Assembly: GCA_944472135.2 (NCBI GenBank)
Contig: OX235263.1
Location: 33,781,379-33,845,378 of the forward strand
Length of the DNA stretch: 64,000 nt
Origin: Trichobilharzia regenti
Taxonomy: Eukaryota; Platyhelminthes; Trematoda; Strigeidida; Schistosomatidae
Direction: 5' to 3'
Numbering within the stretch: the first letter of the stretch is position 1; every line of letters starts with the position of its first letter. Made by a program: the position numbers and the translations under genes. The notes under the pieces were generated by a model, which was given only the letters and a program-made list of their open reading frames with translations, was not told where the DNA came from and did not search any database. Below are positions 11,751 to 23,020 of the stretch, piece by piece.

Positions 11751-12039
11751 AATCAGATGGGAAATAAGACGAGTGTTTTTTTAGTCATAATAAGTGACTT
11801 GTTAGAATGTTTTGATGTACTTGAATTGAAATAGAATTTTAAGATTATTTATTATCCTCTTCTGATATGACTGACTAGTGGTAATAATATCTTCCATATT
11901 TCTGTTATTTGCGTTGAGGCATTTCTGTTGCATGTGTTGGGTGTAGACTCGATTAACCAGACACGATTCAGTAATCAATCTCTCTCCACCTACTTATATT
12001 ACTTTTGAGAATTTTGACTCTGTCACAATCTATTTTGTG

Positions 12040-12280
12040 GTAGTGTGTTGATGCATTCAGTGAGATATAGCTCTCCAACCACGCAGGGGGTTCGGAGTTC
12101 TACCCCTGGCCGATGCATTCCTTTACCTATCTAAGCAAGTAATAACAGTGGTAGAGAAGGAAGGTTGAGCAAGAGGCTAGCAACCTCATCCCCTTATAGT
12201 AAACACCACTACTACCGAAACTTCGAAGCTCTGAAGTTCTATGTTCCACTGGTAAAGTAGGGGAATAAAACAGAAATCAC
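12040..12280 (+). mobile_element. SINE-2 copy
   Basis: Degenerate tRNA-like head, then 'gaggctagcaacctcatccc', 'actaccgaaacttcgaagc' and the tail 'gttctatgttccactgg' with aataaa. The match to the RTE 5' leader at 17,104-17,150 is clear here. Confidence 0.8.
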
Positions 12281-12309
12281 AAAACAAAAAATAATTCCTT
12301 ACAATTCAA

Positions 12310-12650
12310 GAAAAAATGTTTGGGAACCATCTGCAGTACTCACTCACTGCCAGGGTTCGAACCCAGGACCTCCTGGTTACAAGGCAAGCTCGAAGAATAT
12401 GCAGCCACTGGGATCAGATTTAATGGCCCATGAATTCTAACTTCTACCAATTTGTGGGGCATTGAATCTGATCCCAGTGGCTGTATGGTCTACGAGCTTG
12501 CCTTGTAACCGGGAGGTCCTAGGGTCGAACTCCAGTGGGTGCGTACTTGCAGTGATTCCCAAAATGTCCAGTACTCCAGTGCTGGTTTTCAATGTTTCTC
12601 TAACTGATATCAATCCATGGTCAAACTAGTAAAAACAAATATAATCCTTA
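12310..12650. mobile_element. SINE-1 head-to-head pair
   Basis: A minus-strand SINE-1 head (B-box inverse 'ggttcgaacccagg') is joined near 12,455 to a plus-strand SINE-1 running to about 12,650 ('gatcccagtggctgtatgg', 'tccagtactcc', 'ctaactgatatcaatccatg'). The inverted halves can pair. The hammerhead in the plus arm is badly decayed. Confidence 0.75.
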
Positions 12651-13305
12651 CAAACCAACTGTAGAAAGACAAAAGTGCTTTTCTTTCAAAATGTTCTATA
12701 TACGCAGAATACTGGAATTCTATTAAACTTTCGAATCAATAAAGAAGCATGAGGAATGTAAATTCATAAATGTGATGTATTATCGTTAATGACTTCTGTT
12801 ATCTTGTTCATGTAACTATCACTATAAACTTACAAATATATATAAGGCGTTAAGTTCATCTTTTGTCCTTGTTTACTAAGGCAAAAGGAGATATAATAAT
12901 TCAATTTAATTAATTGATATGGAGTCTCAGATCTGTTTATTAATAAAGAGAATACTTACATTATCAGTTTTTACTACTAACTGACCATACTTTTTAAATA
13001 GTTTTGACATTTAGAGATATTTAGGAATACATGTAACTTATAAAAATGAACATTTATTTTATGTAAGTCATTTTACTAGTAACCGTAATGACAAACGTTC
13101 GGTGTATTTAACTGTCTTTTTTCTTCATCATAAGTATTAACTTAATTTAGCATAAAACAAAATGTAGGTAGTGAAATAGGACACAGTTTACTTTGGAACG
13201 TAAGTTGTGTTTCCTGTCAGCATTAATCCCGTTTCCTCTCCTTGTAATACACTTTAATTAAAGATATTTCCATGAAGAAGAAATTCATTTTCTATAGTTT
13301 GGTTA
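12651..13305. other. No recognisable feature
   Basis: AT-rich; nothing recognised. Confidence 0.4.
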
Positions 13306-13307
13306 GT

Positions 13308-13725
13308 CTTGTTGTAAACGAGTTGATCACGGATTGATATCAGTTACAGAACTATTGAAAATTAGGGAGTACTGGACAGCTGTTTCATCCTACTTTGAGA
13401 ATCATCGGCAGTACGCACCCACTGAGGTTCGAACCCAGGACGGATGTTCCACCTACAACATTCGTTGGTGGTCACGCTGAATCACGAATCAGCAGGAGTC
13501 GGAATTCATGCACTGGCCATTGGTTCGAATGCCATTGGCTGAATGATATACGAGCTTGACTTGTAAACAGAAAGTCCTGGGTTCAAAACATGGTGATGGG
13601 TGCGTACTGCCGATGATTCCCAAACTAGGACGATGGAAACAGCTGTCCAGTACTCCCAGCTGGTTTTCAATGGTTCCTAATTGATATCAGTCCATGATCA
13701 ACTCTCAAAGAAGAAATAAGTATTG
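13308..13725. mobile_element. SINE-1 head-to-head pair
   Basis: It opens with 'acgagttgatcacggattga' and a minus-strand SINE-1, passes through a central spacer near 13,440-13,500, and continues as a plus-strand SINE-1 ending 'ccatgatcaactc'. The plus-arm ribozyme core reads CCGATGA (U4 changed to C) and GAAA is preceded by an insertion, so reduced or no cleavage is expected. The same terminal sequence begins the pair at 42,648. Confidence 0.8.
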
Positions 13726-14170
13726 AAAATTTGGATGATAATCTTCACAAGTGAAACATTGATCAAACATTGTTCATGTTAACATAATCCTACTTCCTTG
13801 ATAAATTATGATCAGAATTAATATATAACCCCTTCGTAGACAGTTCAACCATTCAGATGAAATGTATTCAAAGGGAAAGAGCCTACCAAAATGAAGTCTA
13901 ATAATAGGTAGGACAATCAGACGATATTCTACCTGAAATTTCTTTAAACTAACAGTTAATAGTTAATTAAGGAAACATCAATAAACTTTCACAATACTTC
14001 AACATCCGGTGGTGATAACTAGTATGCCATTTTCTTCAACTTTTCATGTAGAAATACTTTGATAAGTATGCAATCACGTTATGAATACTAATTAATCCAT
14101 AAAGATGTCAGTAGAATGAAGCAATTTAGGATTAAATGTAATCAAGTGAACAATAATAAAACCAAATGAA
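13726..14170. other. No recognisable feature
   Basis: AT-rich; nothing recognised. Confidence 0.4.
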
Positions 14171-14310
14171 GATAGCTATGAACTCATTGCATACATTTGT
14201 TCCCCTTTATGAATTTGAGTAAAGCAAGAATAACAGTTTTGGCAGAATAAAAAAGCACCACCATTTATTCGTCGGATTCTCATCAGCTGCTTATAGCCTA
14301 AAGACATTAT
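14171..14310 (-). repeat. PLE pLTR remnant with diverged hammerhead
   Basis: The minus strand reads 'gcagctgatgagaatccgac', then GAAT instead of GAAA, then an imperfect helix III. The CUGAUGA box is intact but the second core box is mutated. Neighbouring sequence matches the remnant at 2,045-2,110. Confidence 0.55.
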
Positions 14311-14750
14311 TGAGTTTTGGACTGGAACAATTTTAACATACTTATCCAGTGAGTTGAAGTTTAAACAAAAAATCGGTGTTGGTATACAACGGCAACAACA
14401 ATCACTTTTTTCCAAAGAATGATAATAATACACAATGAAACTTTCAGTGTTACGTAATCAAATGACTGGGAAAATGAAGACATTAAGTTATCAGGGCAAG
14501 AAAATACTGAAAACTGTTTCTTTCTGAACGCATAAATCGGGTTTCAGGCACTTGATGAAGACTGCTTGAGAAAACTTGACGAAAACTGAACTCTTTACTC
14601 ATTGACACTTCTGAAGGATCTTGCGACGTCCACCTGAAGAATCGTATCAAGGAGATGAATAGCAGTGGCTCTGATGGAAGCATTTATCCCTTTTTTGATA
14701 CGTGTTCAGAAAGTCGGAGATGTGGCTTTTTTCCGTCGCAGATTATTATT
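14311..14750. other. No recognised feature; weak open frames
   Basis: I cannot assign this stretch. Its open frames on both strands have no recognisable motif. Confidence 0.35.
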
Positions 14751-15200
14751 TATTTTATTCCTTCACATTCCCAGTTAAACGTAGGGCTTTAATCTATTTT
14801 TTTTAATTTTTGATTTACAGCTTGATTCCACACTGTATTTTTGGTACAAGTATGGAATTTTCAGCATGGATATCGGTAGCCCAAATTTTGCAGGCCAACC
14901 ATAGATATCAGGTGTGCGTCGGCGTGGGCTCGAACCCCGGACCATGTGCATGGTCGGCGAGAGTCCTAACCACTGTGCCACCGACGCCACCATTAGAGCC
15001 ATAAATTTTTGCTAGCAGTCGTTTTATTTTTGGTGGGGAGAGGTTGCTAGCTTTATCTTCAGCCTTTACGTTTAACCAGACTTACCGCAGGCTTAGCGAG
15101 GGTCGAAAGTGCATCTGATAGGGATCAAACACCGGGTTACAGGTGTGACTGGTGAGAGTTCTATCATTAAATCACTGATAAACACAGATAACAACTAGAT
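14751..15200 (-). mobile_element. SINE-3 nested in SINE-2
   Basis: A SINE-2 tail (14,757-14,790, inverse) is separated from its body (15,018-15,195) by a minus-strand SINE-3 at about 14,795-14,992. SINE-3 has a tRNA-like head whose inverse reads 'ggcacagtggttaggactc' and GGTTCGAGCC (A and B boxes intact). Its 3' half ('ccatacttgtaccaaaaata' in inverse) is shared with copies at 21.3, 41.5 and 44.0 kb. Confidence 0.8.
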
Positions 15201-15895
15201 CTAATATTACAAGCATTTCCTACTTACTTAAAATAAGAAGACTCATAAAGTCACCTTATTAAGGGTAAAAATATCTGTTCTCACAAATAATTGAGTAATA
15301 ATCTGTTCAAATAGAATAAATCTCACAGATGAAGCAGCATTCTCTGCTGGTTAACGTTTCGAACAAAATTTGTCGCTGATATTCACATCACTGCATTACC
15401 TCCAATAAGTAAATTAATACAGAATTAAACACTGTCACAGTGCTCAAGTCATACATATACACTAATCTTACAGATCATGTATAAGCCTGTGCGCTACTGG
15501 AAAAGGCTCGTGTTTAAATTCTAAAACAATCAGAGTGATATCATGTTTTTATTAATAAATTTGGGTTTATAGGTTTCGTTATTTGTTGATGATTAAGGCC
15601 TAAGACGCAGCAGAGTTGAAAAAAAGTAATTTAAAATTACTGACTTATTTGCTTTCCAAACTAACTGACTACTTGCTATATTTTCATCTTATTCCGATTG
15701 CCGAAGGTTTTTCTAACATATCACGATTTGATTACAGAATGATCTTCGAGTGTTCAGTTTCAACTGGCAAATGATGACTTATTTTGCTACTCAAGATTAT
15801 TATAGAAATAAATATCATATAAATTACAGGTTATAACTATAGTCAATATAAAGCCAAATCAAGTATCCATTTTCTGCAGTTTATTTTGTTTCACT
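15201..15895. other. No recognisable feature
   Basis: AT-rich; nothing recognised. Confidence 0.4.
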
Positions 15896-16385
15896 GTAGA
15901 TTACGTTATGAACCGACATCAGTCGGAGACCACCTAAAACTGGGCCGGGGAGCAGTGAACACCTCTTTCATTCTTGTCTGAGACTCCTTCAATGTGTGCA
16001 CGCATGACCTCTTCAGAGATCGCACTCGGGACCTCCAAGTTATAAGACCTAATGCGTTGGCCATTCAGCTTCTTTGATCGGGGTTTAATGAACTGTGAAT
16101 TCTGACTCTTTCAACTAGTGTCATAGCATTACCCTCAACCGATGGCTTCGCTTGGCATCCTATTCACCTTGAGATGGTGGACCCTATCAAATCATTGAAT
16201 CCTGACCCAAATTACTGAATGTCCAAAGAGTTCGATCAGGATTTAGGGTTTGATCCGTGGTAGGATCGTGGGCTTACACTGATGAAGGGTCCCAAACAGG
16301 GGCGAAACTGCTGTTCAATACTTCCTGATGTTGATTCGTGGTGAAATGTACACCGAAATAAATCCGATTCCCTACGAAAACTCAT
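15896..16385. mobile_element. Diverged SINE-1 head-to-head pair
   Basis: The left half (about 15,905-16,090) is a minus-strand copy and the right half (about 16,090-16,385) is plus strand. The right half has 'cactgatgaagggtcccaaa' and 'gcgaaactgctgttcaatac', a hammerhead with both core boxes present but weak stems. It ends in 'cgaaataaatccgattccc'. Older than the 60-63 kb copies. Confidence 0.65.
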
Positions 16386-17040
16386 TATCTAAAGTTTATT
16401 TTATTATTTTTCAACTGAATAAATAAATAAAACACTTAGGCCATATTATGCTATAATGCTATATTAAAAGAGATTGAATTTGTCAGTTCGAAAATTCAGA
16501 CACACTAATGAAGAGAAATTGTTTTCTCCAATAGACTGTCATCTTAATTTGAATCTCAGATATTATCGTTCAGCTTCATTTAAATAACGTTTCCAAGAAA
16601 ACTCGACAACATTTGCGCTAAAGGCGCGCGCTTTTCGAATACTGCGCTACAATTCCATAATTTCATAAAAACTCTCGTTCTGTAAAATTTCATGCCAAGA
16701 GTTTGTGGAAACTATCACAATTATTTACCTTTCGAACACTAAATCTGAGGATATAATCTTATCGACAGATAATACCTAAAATTAACTGTCTGGATTTGTG
16801 AAATTTTTAAACATAAACACATATCTATAATTGTATATATTGTTGGATTTACATGTTCAAGTTGCTCCAAGTCAGTGAGTTTATGGTTGAGATATCATTT
16901 TAGTTAACTGTGCTGAACTATATTGCATGTTGTTGTATTGTATCGTTGTTGTCGCTTTTTGCCCTTTTTGCTGTGAACTGTTTTCCTTTTGCTGGTGTTG
17001 TTCTCATTGTTTTGTCCGTTATTTTCCGATTTTGAGGGGA
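16386..17040. other. No recognisable feature; possible upstream flank of the RTE LINE
   Basis: AT-rich sequence changing near 16,900 to GT/TTG-rich sequence just before the LINE 5' region. No boxes were identified. Confidence 0.4.
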
Positions 17041-17155
17041 GCAACCCAAAAAGGCGCTTCTCTCTAAACTTTATCTTAATGTAACCATTCCTTTCTCAGG
17101 CGTGAGGCTAGCAACCCCACCCTGTGAACAAAATTGCTACAGAAACTTCAGCACA

Positions 17156-18580
17156 ATGAACCTCTTTGCACCAAAACAAAAAGTCTGTGTGGGGACATGG
17201 AACGTCCGAACTATGTACGAGACAGGGAAAGCTGCCCAGATCGCAAGCGAGATGAAAAGATACGGAATCCAAGTGCTGGGAATATGTGAAAGCAGATGGA
17301 ATGGGAATGGACTCCCCAAATTGTCAACGGGTGAGTCAGTGATCTACTCCGGTCACCCAGAAGATAACCACACGCACACCGAGGGCGTGGCTATCATGAT
17401 GTCACCAACGGCAACGAAAGCCCTGATGCAATGGGAGGCGATCTCGTCCAGGATAATGACCGCCAGATTCAACTCCAAAGGAAGGAAAGTGTCAATCATA
17501 CAATGTTATGCACCCACAAACAACGCAGACCTCGAAAAGAAAGAAGAATTCTACAGACAACTACAGGCAACAATGGACAATACTCCAGCTGGCGACATGA
17601 AAATACTAATGGGAGACATGAACGCCAAACTGGGACCAGACAACACAGGAAGGGAACTCATCATGGGTAGAGAAGCTCTAGGAGAAATGAATGAAAATGG
17701 AGAACTCTTCGCCGACTTCTGCGCCTTCAACGAACTAGTGATTGGTGGCAGTGTATACAAGCACAAAGATATCCACAAGGCTACATGGGTGTCACCAGAC
17801 GGGCAAACCAAAAACCAAATCGACTTCATCTCAATCTCAAGGAAGTGGAGGCGCAGCCTACTGGACACAAAAGCAAGAAGAGGAGCAGACGTTGGCTCAG
17901 ACCACTATCTCGTACAAGGGACAATCCAAATCAAATTAAAAGCTTTCAGGGAATCAGGAGCTGCAGATAGACCACAAGCCAAGTTCAACACTCAAAAGCT
18001 GAAGGACCAGGCTACAAAGGACATCTTCATTGCAAACATAAGGGAAAAAGCTGATACACAAATCAACACCAGCGAAAAGGTCAGCGTCGAAAAGCACTGG
18101 AACAACTTGAAAACGGTGTGGAGTCAAACCTGCATGGAAGTTCTAGGCAGAAAGAAGAGACAGGACAAACAGTGGCTCACTACGGACACTTGGAAACTAA
18201 TAGAAGAGAGAAGGACAGTGAAGCAAAAGATTATCCAGTGCACTGACGAGCAACAAAAACAGGAGCTGAATGCAAGCTACAATACACTGAACAAAAGAGT
18301 GAAGAAGAGTGCCAGGGAAGACAAAAGAAAATATTATGAAACCATGGCAAACGAAGCAGAACAAGCTGCAGGCAAAGGAGACCTCGCCACACTCTACCAA
18401 ACAACTAGGCACCTTTCGGGCAAACGTTCGACACAGATTAAGCCAATAAAGGACGACAATGGAAAGTCAATCACCAAAGAGGTGGAACAAAGAAAACACT
18501 GGGCTGAACACTTCAAAAGACTTCTAAATCGACCGCCACCCAAAAACGTGGAGGTCAACAGCACTCAGCATCAAAAATAA
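17156..18580 (+). CDS. RTE LINE ORF: intact AP-type endonuclease, RT deleted
   Basis: This encodes the APE-like endonuclease that nicks target DNA to start target-primed reverse transcription. Starting at the ATG at 17,156 (an open frame extends to a GTG at 17,102), motifs appear in order: GTWNVRTM (catalytic Asn region), LGICESRWNGNG (metal-binding Glu), YAPTNNA, LMGDMNAKLG (Asp/Asn), NQIDFI and GSDHYLV (Asp-His). All key residues are present. A charged linker rich in Lys and Glu follows (to about 18,540), which normally leads into the RT. Here the frame crosses the deletion junction and stops after 'PPPKNVEVNSTQHQK'. The product would be a stand-alone endonuclease of about 474 residues. Base composition is less AT-rich than the flanks, as for the other LINE and LTR coding regions. 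Confidence 0.9.
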   Translation: MNLFAPKQKVCVGTWNVRTMYETGKAAQIASEMKRYGIQVLGICESRWNGNGLPKLSTGESVIYSGHPEDNHTHTEGVAIMMSPTATKALMQWEAISSRIMTARFNSKGRKVSIIQCYAPTNNADLEKKEEFYRQLQATMDNTPAGDMKILMGDMNAKLGPDNTGRELIMGREALGEMNENGELFADFCAFNELVIGGSVYKHKDIHKATWVSPDGQTKNQIDFISISRKWRRSLLDTKARRGADVGSDHYLVQGTIQIKLKAFRESGAADRPQAKFNTQKLKDQATKDIFIANIREKADTQINTSEKVSVEKHWNNLKTVWSQTCMEVLGRKKRQDKQWLTTDTWKLIEERRTVKQKIIQCTDEQQKQELNASYNTLNKRVKKSAREDKRKYYETMANEAEQAAGKGDLATLYQTTRHLSGKRSTQIKPIKDDNGKSITKEVEQRKHWAEHFKRLLNRPPPKNVEVNSTQHQK

Positions 18581-19085
18581 GATCCGGATTTTCAACTCCA
18601 ATGTGCAGTCAGTGCTACTCACCACACGGATCAGAGACTTGGCCAGTGCGTCATAAAGAGCATCTCAATCAAATTACACACCTTCATTAACAGCTGTCTT
18701 CGCTCAATACCACTCAAGATCAGATGGCCGGCCAGAAAAGATCAGCAACAGGGTGGGATCTCTGGCAATGAGCGAACCAACCAGGAACCGATTGTGTAAC
18801 ATATGGGCAGGAAGAAATGGAGATGGATTGGCTGGCCATACTCTGAGGAAACCATCAAGTGACATCACTAGACAAGCCATCGCTCGAGTGGAACCCGAAA
18901 GGGAAGCGGCGAGTTGGTCGTCAGTGGACGGGTGACTTGGTGGAGGTCATGTAGGGAGGAGATGAAAGCATGTGGACAGACCTGGAGCGGGGTGAAAAAG
19001 TAGGCAGAAAATAGAAGGCAATGGAGGTGCGCAGCTGAAGCCTTATGTTCCTTTAGGAACTAAAGGATACAATAATAAAATAATA
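18553..19085 (+). pseudogene. RTE LINE 3' end after the deletion
   Basis: It corresponds to the C-terminal region of the RTE polyprotein (ETWPVRHKEHL, W.WIGHTLRKPSSDITRQAI, GKRRVG in shifting frames). A 3' end reading 'gcagctgaagccttatgttc' follows, with an ACAATAATAAAA tail. The same 3' sequence closes the copies at 34.1, 39.6, 45.6 and, inverted, 51.0 kb. Confidence 0.85.
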
Positions 19086-19319
19086 ATAAATAAGTACGAT
19101 TGAACTGATAGTTAAAAATCATTGAGAATTTTTAAAAATATGAAATAAAATATATAACGAAACGGATGAGGTATAATAATGATACAAGTTCTAATGCAGT
19201 CCAAGACATTCATTTCAAACTTTACAAAGTCAAACCGCTGGAAAACTGAGTGAAATCAGTTTAGAAGAATTGGCCGTGCAGAGTGAATTAATTTACTCTA
19301 ATGAAATTGTTTGCTATAT

Positions 19320-19480
19320 TTTTCGCACACGCTGAGGAGACCTTTAAATGACATCGTACACCACACCATCACTCGAATGGGAAACGGTGATTTGGAAGTT
19401 AGAAAGGAGCATGGTGGAGATTGTATGTGTGTATATGCGGAGGACATAAAAGCCTATAGGCGGTAGTGGAGTGAGCTTTG
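19320..19480 (+). pseudogene. RTE LINE C-terminal fragment
   Basis: Encodes a diverged 'HTLRRPLNDIVHHTI' and 'EDIKAYRR' matching the GHTLRKP...EEDMKACG region of the neighbouring LINE. Very short and isolated, with about 235 bp between it and the 3' end of the larger element. Confidence 0.65.
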
Positions 19481-19494
19481 AGTGATTTCATAGA

Positions 19495-19815
19495 AAAACT
19501 TATAATAGCTCAGTGGTGACGTCGCTGACTGAAGCACTGGGTGACGTGGGTTCAAATCTCAGAAGGGATATGAGTTCCTTCACTGTTGCAGATGCGCCTT
19601 GCTGACTGGTGAGTGCCAACTAGTACGAAATCTAGGTTTAGCCAAGGCTTCCTGTTGATTGCCTCTAACCATCTTATATCATCAAATTAATGTGCACCAT
19701 GATGGCGAGCTATCTAGAATGGTGTCCACTTCGCATACCTGACTAATAGAATTCAGTCTGCACCAAACGAAGGACTAGAAACACCTCACTAGTTACCAGT
19801 GTTCAGTCAAAGTAT
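19495..19815 (+). mobile_element. SINE-4 copy (tRNA-headed)
   Basis: A-box TAGCTCAGTGG near 19,508 and B-box GGTTCAAATCT near 19,549 are both close to consensus. The unrelated body ends 'accagtgttcagtcaaag'. The 3' part recurs at 9.3-9.7 and 30.1-30.36 kb. Confidence 0.75.
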
Positions 19816-20680
19816 TTAGTGACTGTTTTAAATAATTTCAAACCAAGTGTTATTTTCGCTGAATAACGCTCTTTCACAACAATTACCAAAATCTTCATTT
19901 ATTGTGATTTGATGAATGCTAGATAAGTTTTAAGACAGATAATTCTCTCCGTGATGTTTAAAATGAGTCACTCGATTCATAATTTTAGTGAATGATTTTT
20001 ATGGTGCTTATCTCTTCTAACTTGTTACTACTTTGCACTAAACGACTGACAAATACCATCAGTTATTCATTCTTTTTTGATAATAAGAGAAGAAAGGCTA
20101 AAAGCAGAATACAAATACTAACTAACTGAGAAGGTATTGTCAAAATAGAATAAATCAATACAATGATTGATTGAAACTTGATTTTCCGAAATAATAGAAT
20201 GTAAACATAAATGCCAGAATTTACTATCCTCTCATTCATTACAGCTGTCTCGGTTTCACTTGCAGATAGATGAAAATACTCATGATATCTACCAAAATAT
20301 CGATATTTCGAAGTGGGTGAAATGCAAAAGGACTGTTAAAATGATTAGAATAAGAGGAACAGTAATACTCAATCGTTTAAAATTGACTGTTATCACACAT
20401 AAAAGACAAAAAGTATCATGATGATATTTGTAAAGACCAAATTTATTCGGTTACTGTCTGAATTCAAGAAAGCAATCTGTATGCTCTACTGTACAGCCGA
20501 TAAAACTTCGTTGAAGCACACGCTATTACGAAACGTTTCTAAGGCAGGGAAAAAATGATTATCCTCCAATATTTTAGTGGTTTCATTAAATATTAATAAC
20601 GTCAAATTTCAAATTTTTCTCAATAGTACCAATAGACAGTCATATAGGTGATGTATGTTTCAAAATACAAAACAATTACT
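19816..20680. other. No recognisable feature
   Basis: AT-rich; nothing recognised. Confidence 0.4.
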
Positions 20681-21030
20681 GTAAGATAAAATTAGTTAAC
20701 GGAAGGAAATCTGTAAAAGGTACCTTAGAATCAATAAAAATATTTCCAACCCGGTGGAATAAAAAATTCCTATCCACAAGAATCCCACGCTGACACTTCT
20801 CGTAGACAGCTCCGGGTCATGATCACCTTCATTTACTCAAACAAGCTTTTATCGTTAAAAATTACATTGTCAGTGTACATGCAGCTACATGAAGAGAGGA
20901 TATACAGTCTAGAAGAAAAAATTCTACTAACTACAGGGTTAGTTTAAACGTCTAAATGAGTATAAATCTTATAAATAAATGGTTCAGGGGGAATTTCCCA
21001 AACAATTTATCCATTCAAATATTAGGCCAA
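20681..21030 (+). repeat. Unclassified repeat X, copy A
   Basis: It shares an ordered set of blocks with 21,510-22,085 and 41,980-42,600: 'cttcatttactcaaacaagc', 'acagtctagaagaaaaaatt', and 'aatttcccaaacaatttatc' near the end. No coding motif, terminal repeat or tRNA-like box was identified. Confidence 0.6.
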
Positions 21031-21296
21031 CAAACTGTGGGAAAGATGTTAATAACTAATGTTATTTGCTTTGGGAAAAGATCAGAAATACCACTTAAAT
21101 ATGTATTTTAATAATGATCAAATATTTCACACAAAACTTAAGCAAACGGTTCAAACTTCGACTAATTCTGTGTAAAACTGGATTACACCTTCTATGGCGC
21201 TATTGAATCAGAATCTGCGACGACCAAAACCAACATATTTTGGTCTGAACGCAGGAAGCTAATGTATCCGCTCTACTGCATGGCATGTCGTAACTT

Positions 21297-21482
21297 CTGT
21301 GCGACGGAAGCACAGTGGTTAGGACTCAAACTGACCGTGCTGATGGTCCGGGGTTCGGTTCCCTTCCAACTCACACCTGATACCAATGGTCGGCCGGCAA
21401 AATTTTGGCTATCGATGTCACATGCTGAAAATTCCATACTTATACCAAACATTCGGTGTGGAATCAAGTTATAATAAAAAAT
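21297..21482 (+). mobile_element. SINE-3 copy
   Basis: tRNA-like head with 'aagcacagtggttaggactc' and GGTTCGGTTCC, then the SINE-3 body ('aattttggctatcgatgtca') and the tail 'gtggaatcaagttataat'. Confidence 0.8.
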
Positions 21483-21509
21483 CCCCCAGGAAGAAAGAAA
21501 AGACAGTTA

Positions 21510-22085
21510 TTTGAGATAAAATCTACGGTACCGTTCAACAGTAGCAGCACCAATAACTGAAAATTGCCAACAACAGTGGCGTTGTGAGACTATACAGATC
21601 ACATACATTTTTTCAGTACAAAACAAGGGCTGTAGAACAAAATTATTTGATGAAGAATCAACTGTAGGCGGTATATTATAATCAAGAAGAGTGTCCCCAT
21701 CTAGGTGGGAACAAAACTATATCAGTGAGAATCACAAACCAAACATTTCTCGTTTACAGTTCAGGTTCAGAATGAACTTCATTCACTCGAAGAGATCACA
21801 GTCTCAAAACAACACACACTATTGTCATCACATAACCACAAACAGTAGCATTAAAGTCACAGAATAAACAGAAACAAAGACAATTATTAGGGATTAAATC
21901 AACAGATAATTTGCAGATGTCAGGAAAATGACAAACAGTCTAGAGGAAAGACGGATAATACTTACACTAGCTGACACTTCCGAATAAGTATCAATAATGT
22001 AATTAGATCATTCAGGAAGAATTTTTCAAACAATTATCCCGTTATGGAATCAGCTAAAGACACCGATCTTCAGTAATGATTGAAA
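21510..22085 (+). repeat. Unclassified repeat X, copy B
   Basis: The most complete of the single copies. Blocks in order: 'atcagtgagaatcacaaacc', 'aacttcattcactcgaagag', 'gtcatcacataaccacaaac', 'gattaaatcaacagataatt', 'cagtctagaggaaagac' and 'aatttttcaaacaattatcc'. All are matched in the palindrome copy at 42 kb. Function unknown. Confidence 0.65.
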
Positions 22086-22495
22086 TTTACCGATCAAATG
22101 TGATCACACTATGAAGTCCTATGGTATTGTATTTGATACCTGAAAATAAGAATAAAATTACACTGCTTTACAATGATCAATTGTTTTGAGTCGCGTTGCT
22201 TGCTAACCATGTTTCATTTCTTATCGTCTGATTTTGATTGGTTTCTCCGTCTAGACAACTACATGGCTAATGCCTGAGTGAAAAATGTGCGAAGAAGATT
22301 CACAGGCTAAAATCAATCTTTCAAAATCATGTTTCAGGCCCACTAAAAAACTTTAAAGCTGTCATGTGGTACAAGAAGAGGCTGTATATATGGTTTGATC
22401 ATACAAAAGTTATCTGCGATTGAAAAGGTTCTTGAATACGATTTCTGAAATAACTACACAATCAGAGAGTCAATAAGAGTTTAGAGGAATCACAT
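22086..22495. other. No recognisable feature
   Basis: AT-rich; nothing recognised. Confidence 0.4.
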
Positions 22496-23020
22496 TCCTT
22501 GCAAATTCCTGTGTCATCTGCTCCCAGTTTGGCTGCCATTCGTATCAACCATAAGAGTTCTGATATCGCCGTTCGGGATGTTGTTCATTACTGTTTGCAG
22601 ATGTTTGCAGAGATCTTCCTTTTTCTCTTGTTCCGTGTTGTCTGTAGCATTGTGCGTTGCTTTGGATAACTGTAACAATCCTGCCTTCCTCTTGAGTTGA
22701 ACTTTGATGTCATTATCCTGAATGTAACTGGTTCCCACTGCACCGAAGGAGGGCTTTGACTACCACTGATGACATCATGATAGTCACTCACTGTCTCAGT
22801 GTGCTAGTGGTTGTCGTCTGGATGACCAGACGGAGTTGATTACTGACTCTTCAACTGACAATTGTGATAATCTACATTCATTCCATCTTCTCTTGCAGAT
22901 ACCAAGAACTTGTATGACATATCTTAGACTTTATTTGGCTACCTGGGCCGTCTTCCCAGTGTTGTACATTGTACGAGCATTCTACGTCCCCATTTTTATC
23001 TGCAGAAGGAAGACACATTG
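22496..23020 (-). pseudogene. RTE LINE endonuclease fragment, frameshifted
   Basis: On the minus strand, pieces in three frames follow the endonuclease of the 17-kb LINE: NVRTMYNTGKTAQ near 22,960, VIQVLGICKRRWNE near 22,885, a sequence equivalent to GVAIMMSPTATKALMQWE near 22,750, then EKKEDLCKHLQTVMNNIPNG and DIRTLMVDTNG near 22,540. The catalytic 'GDMN' has become 'VDTN'. Inactive. Confidence 0.8.

Larger units (their letters stand above)
17041..19085 (+). mobile_element. RTE-clade (SR2-like) LINE with internal deletion
   Basis: It contains a 5' leader, an intact endonuclease ORF and the 3' end with a tail of AATAAA/ATA repeats. The RT domain is missing. At about 18,552 the ORF is joined to sequence that in other copies (33,618 onward) lies far downstream, at 'gtcaacagcactcagcat'. 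Full-length RTE elements are about 3.2 kb; this one is about 2 kb. It cannot retrotranspose unaided but might be moved in trans. Confidence 0.88.

Noticed and set aside
14176..14433. 85-residue minus-strand frame with several cysteines
   Set aside because: It overlaps a decayed PLE terminal repeat; the cysteines do not form a recognisable domain.
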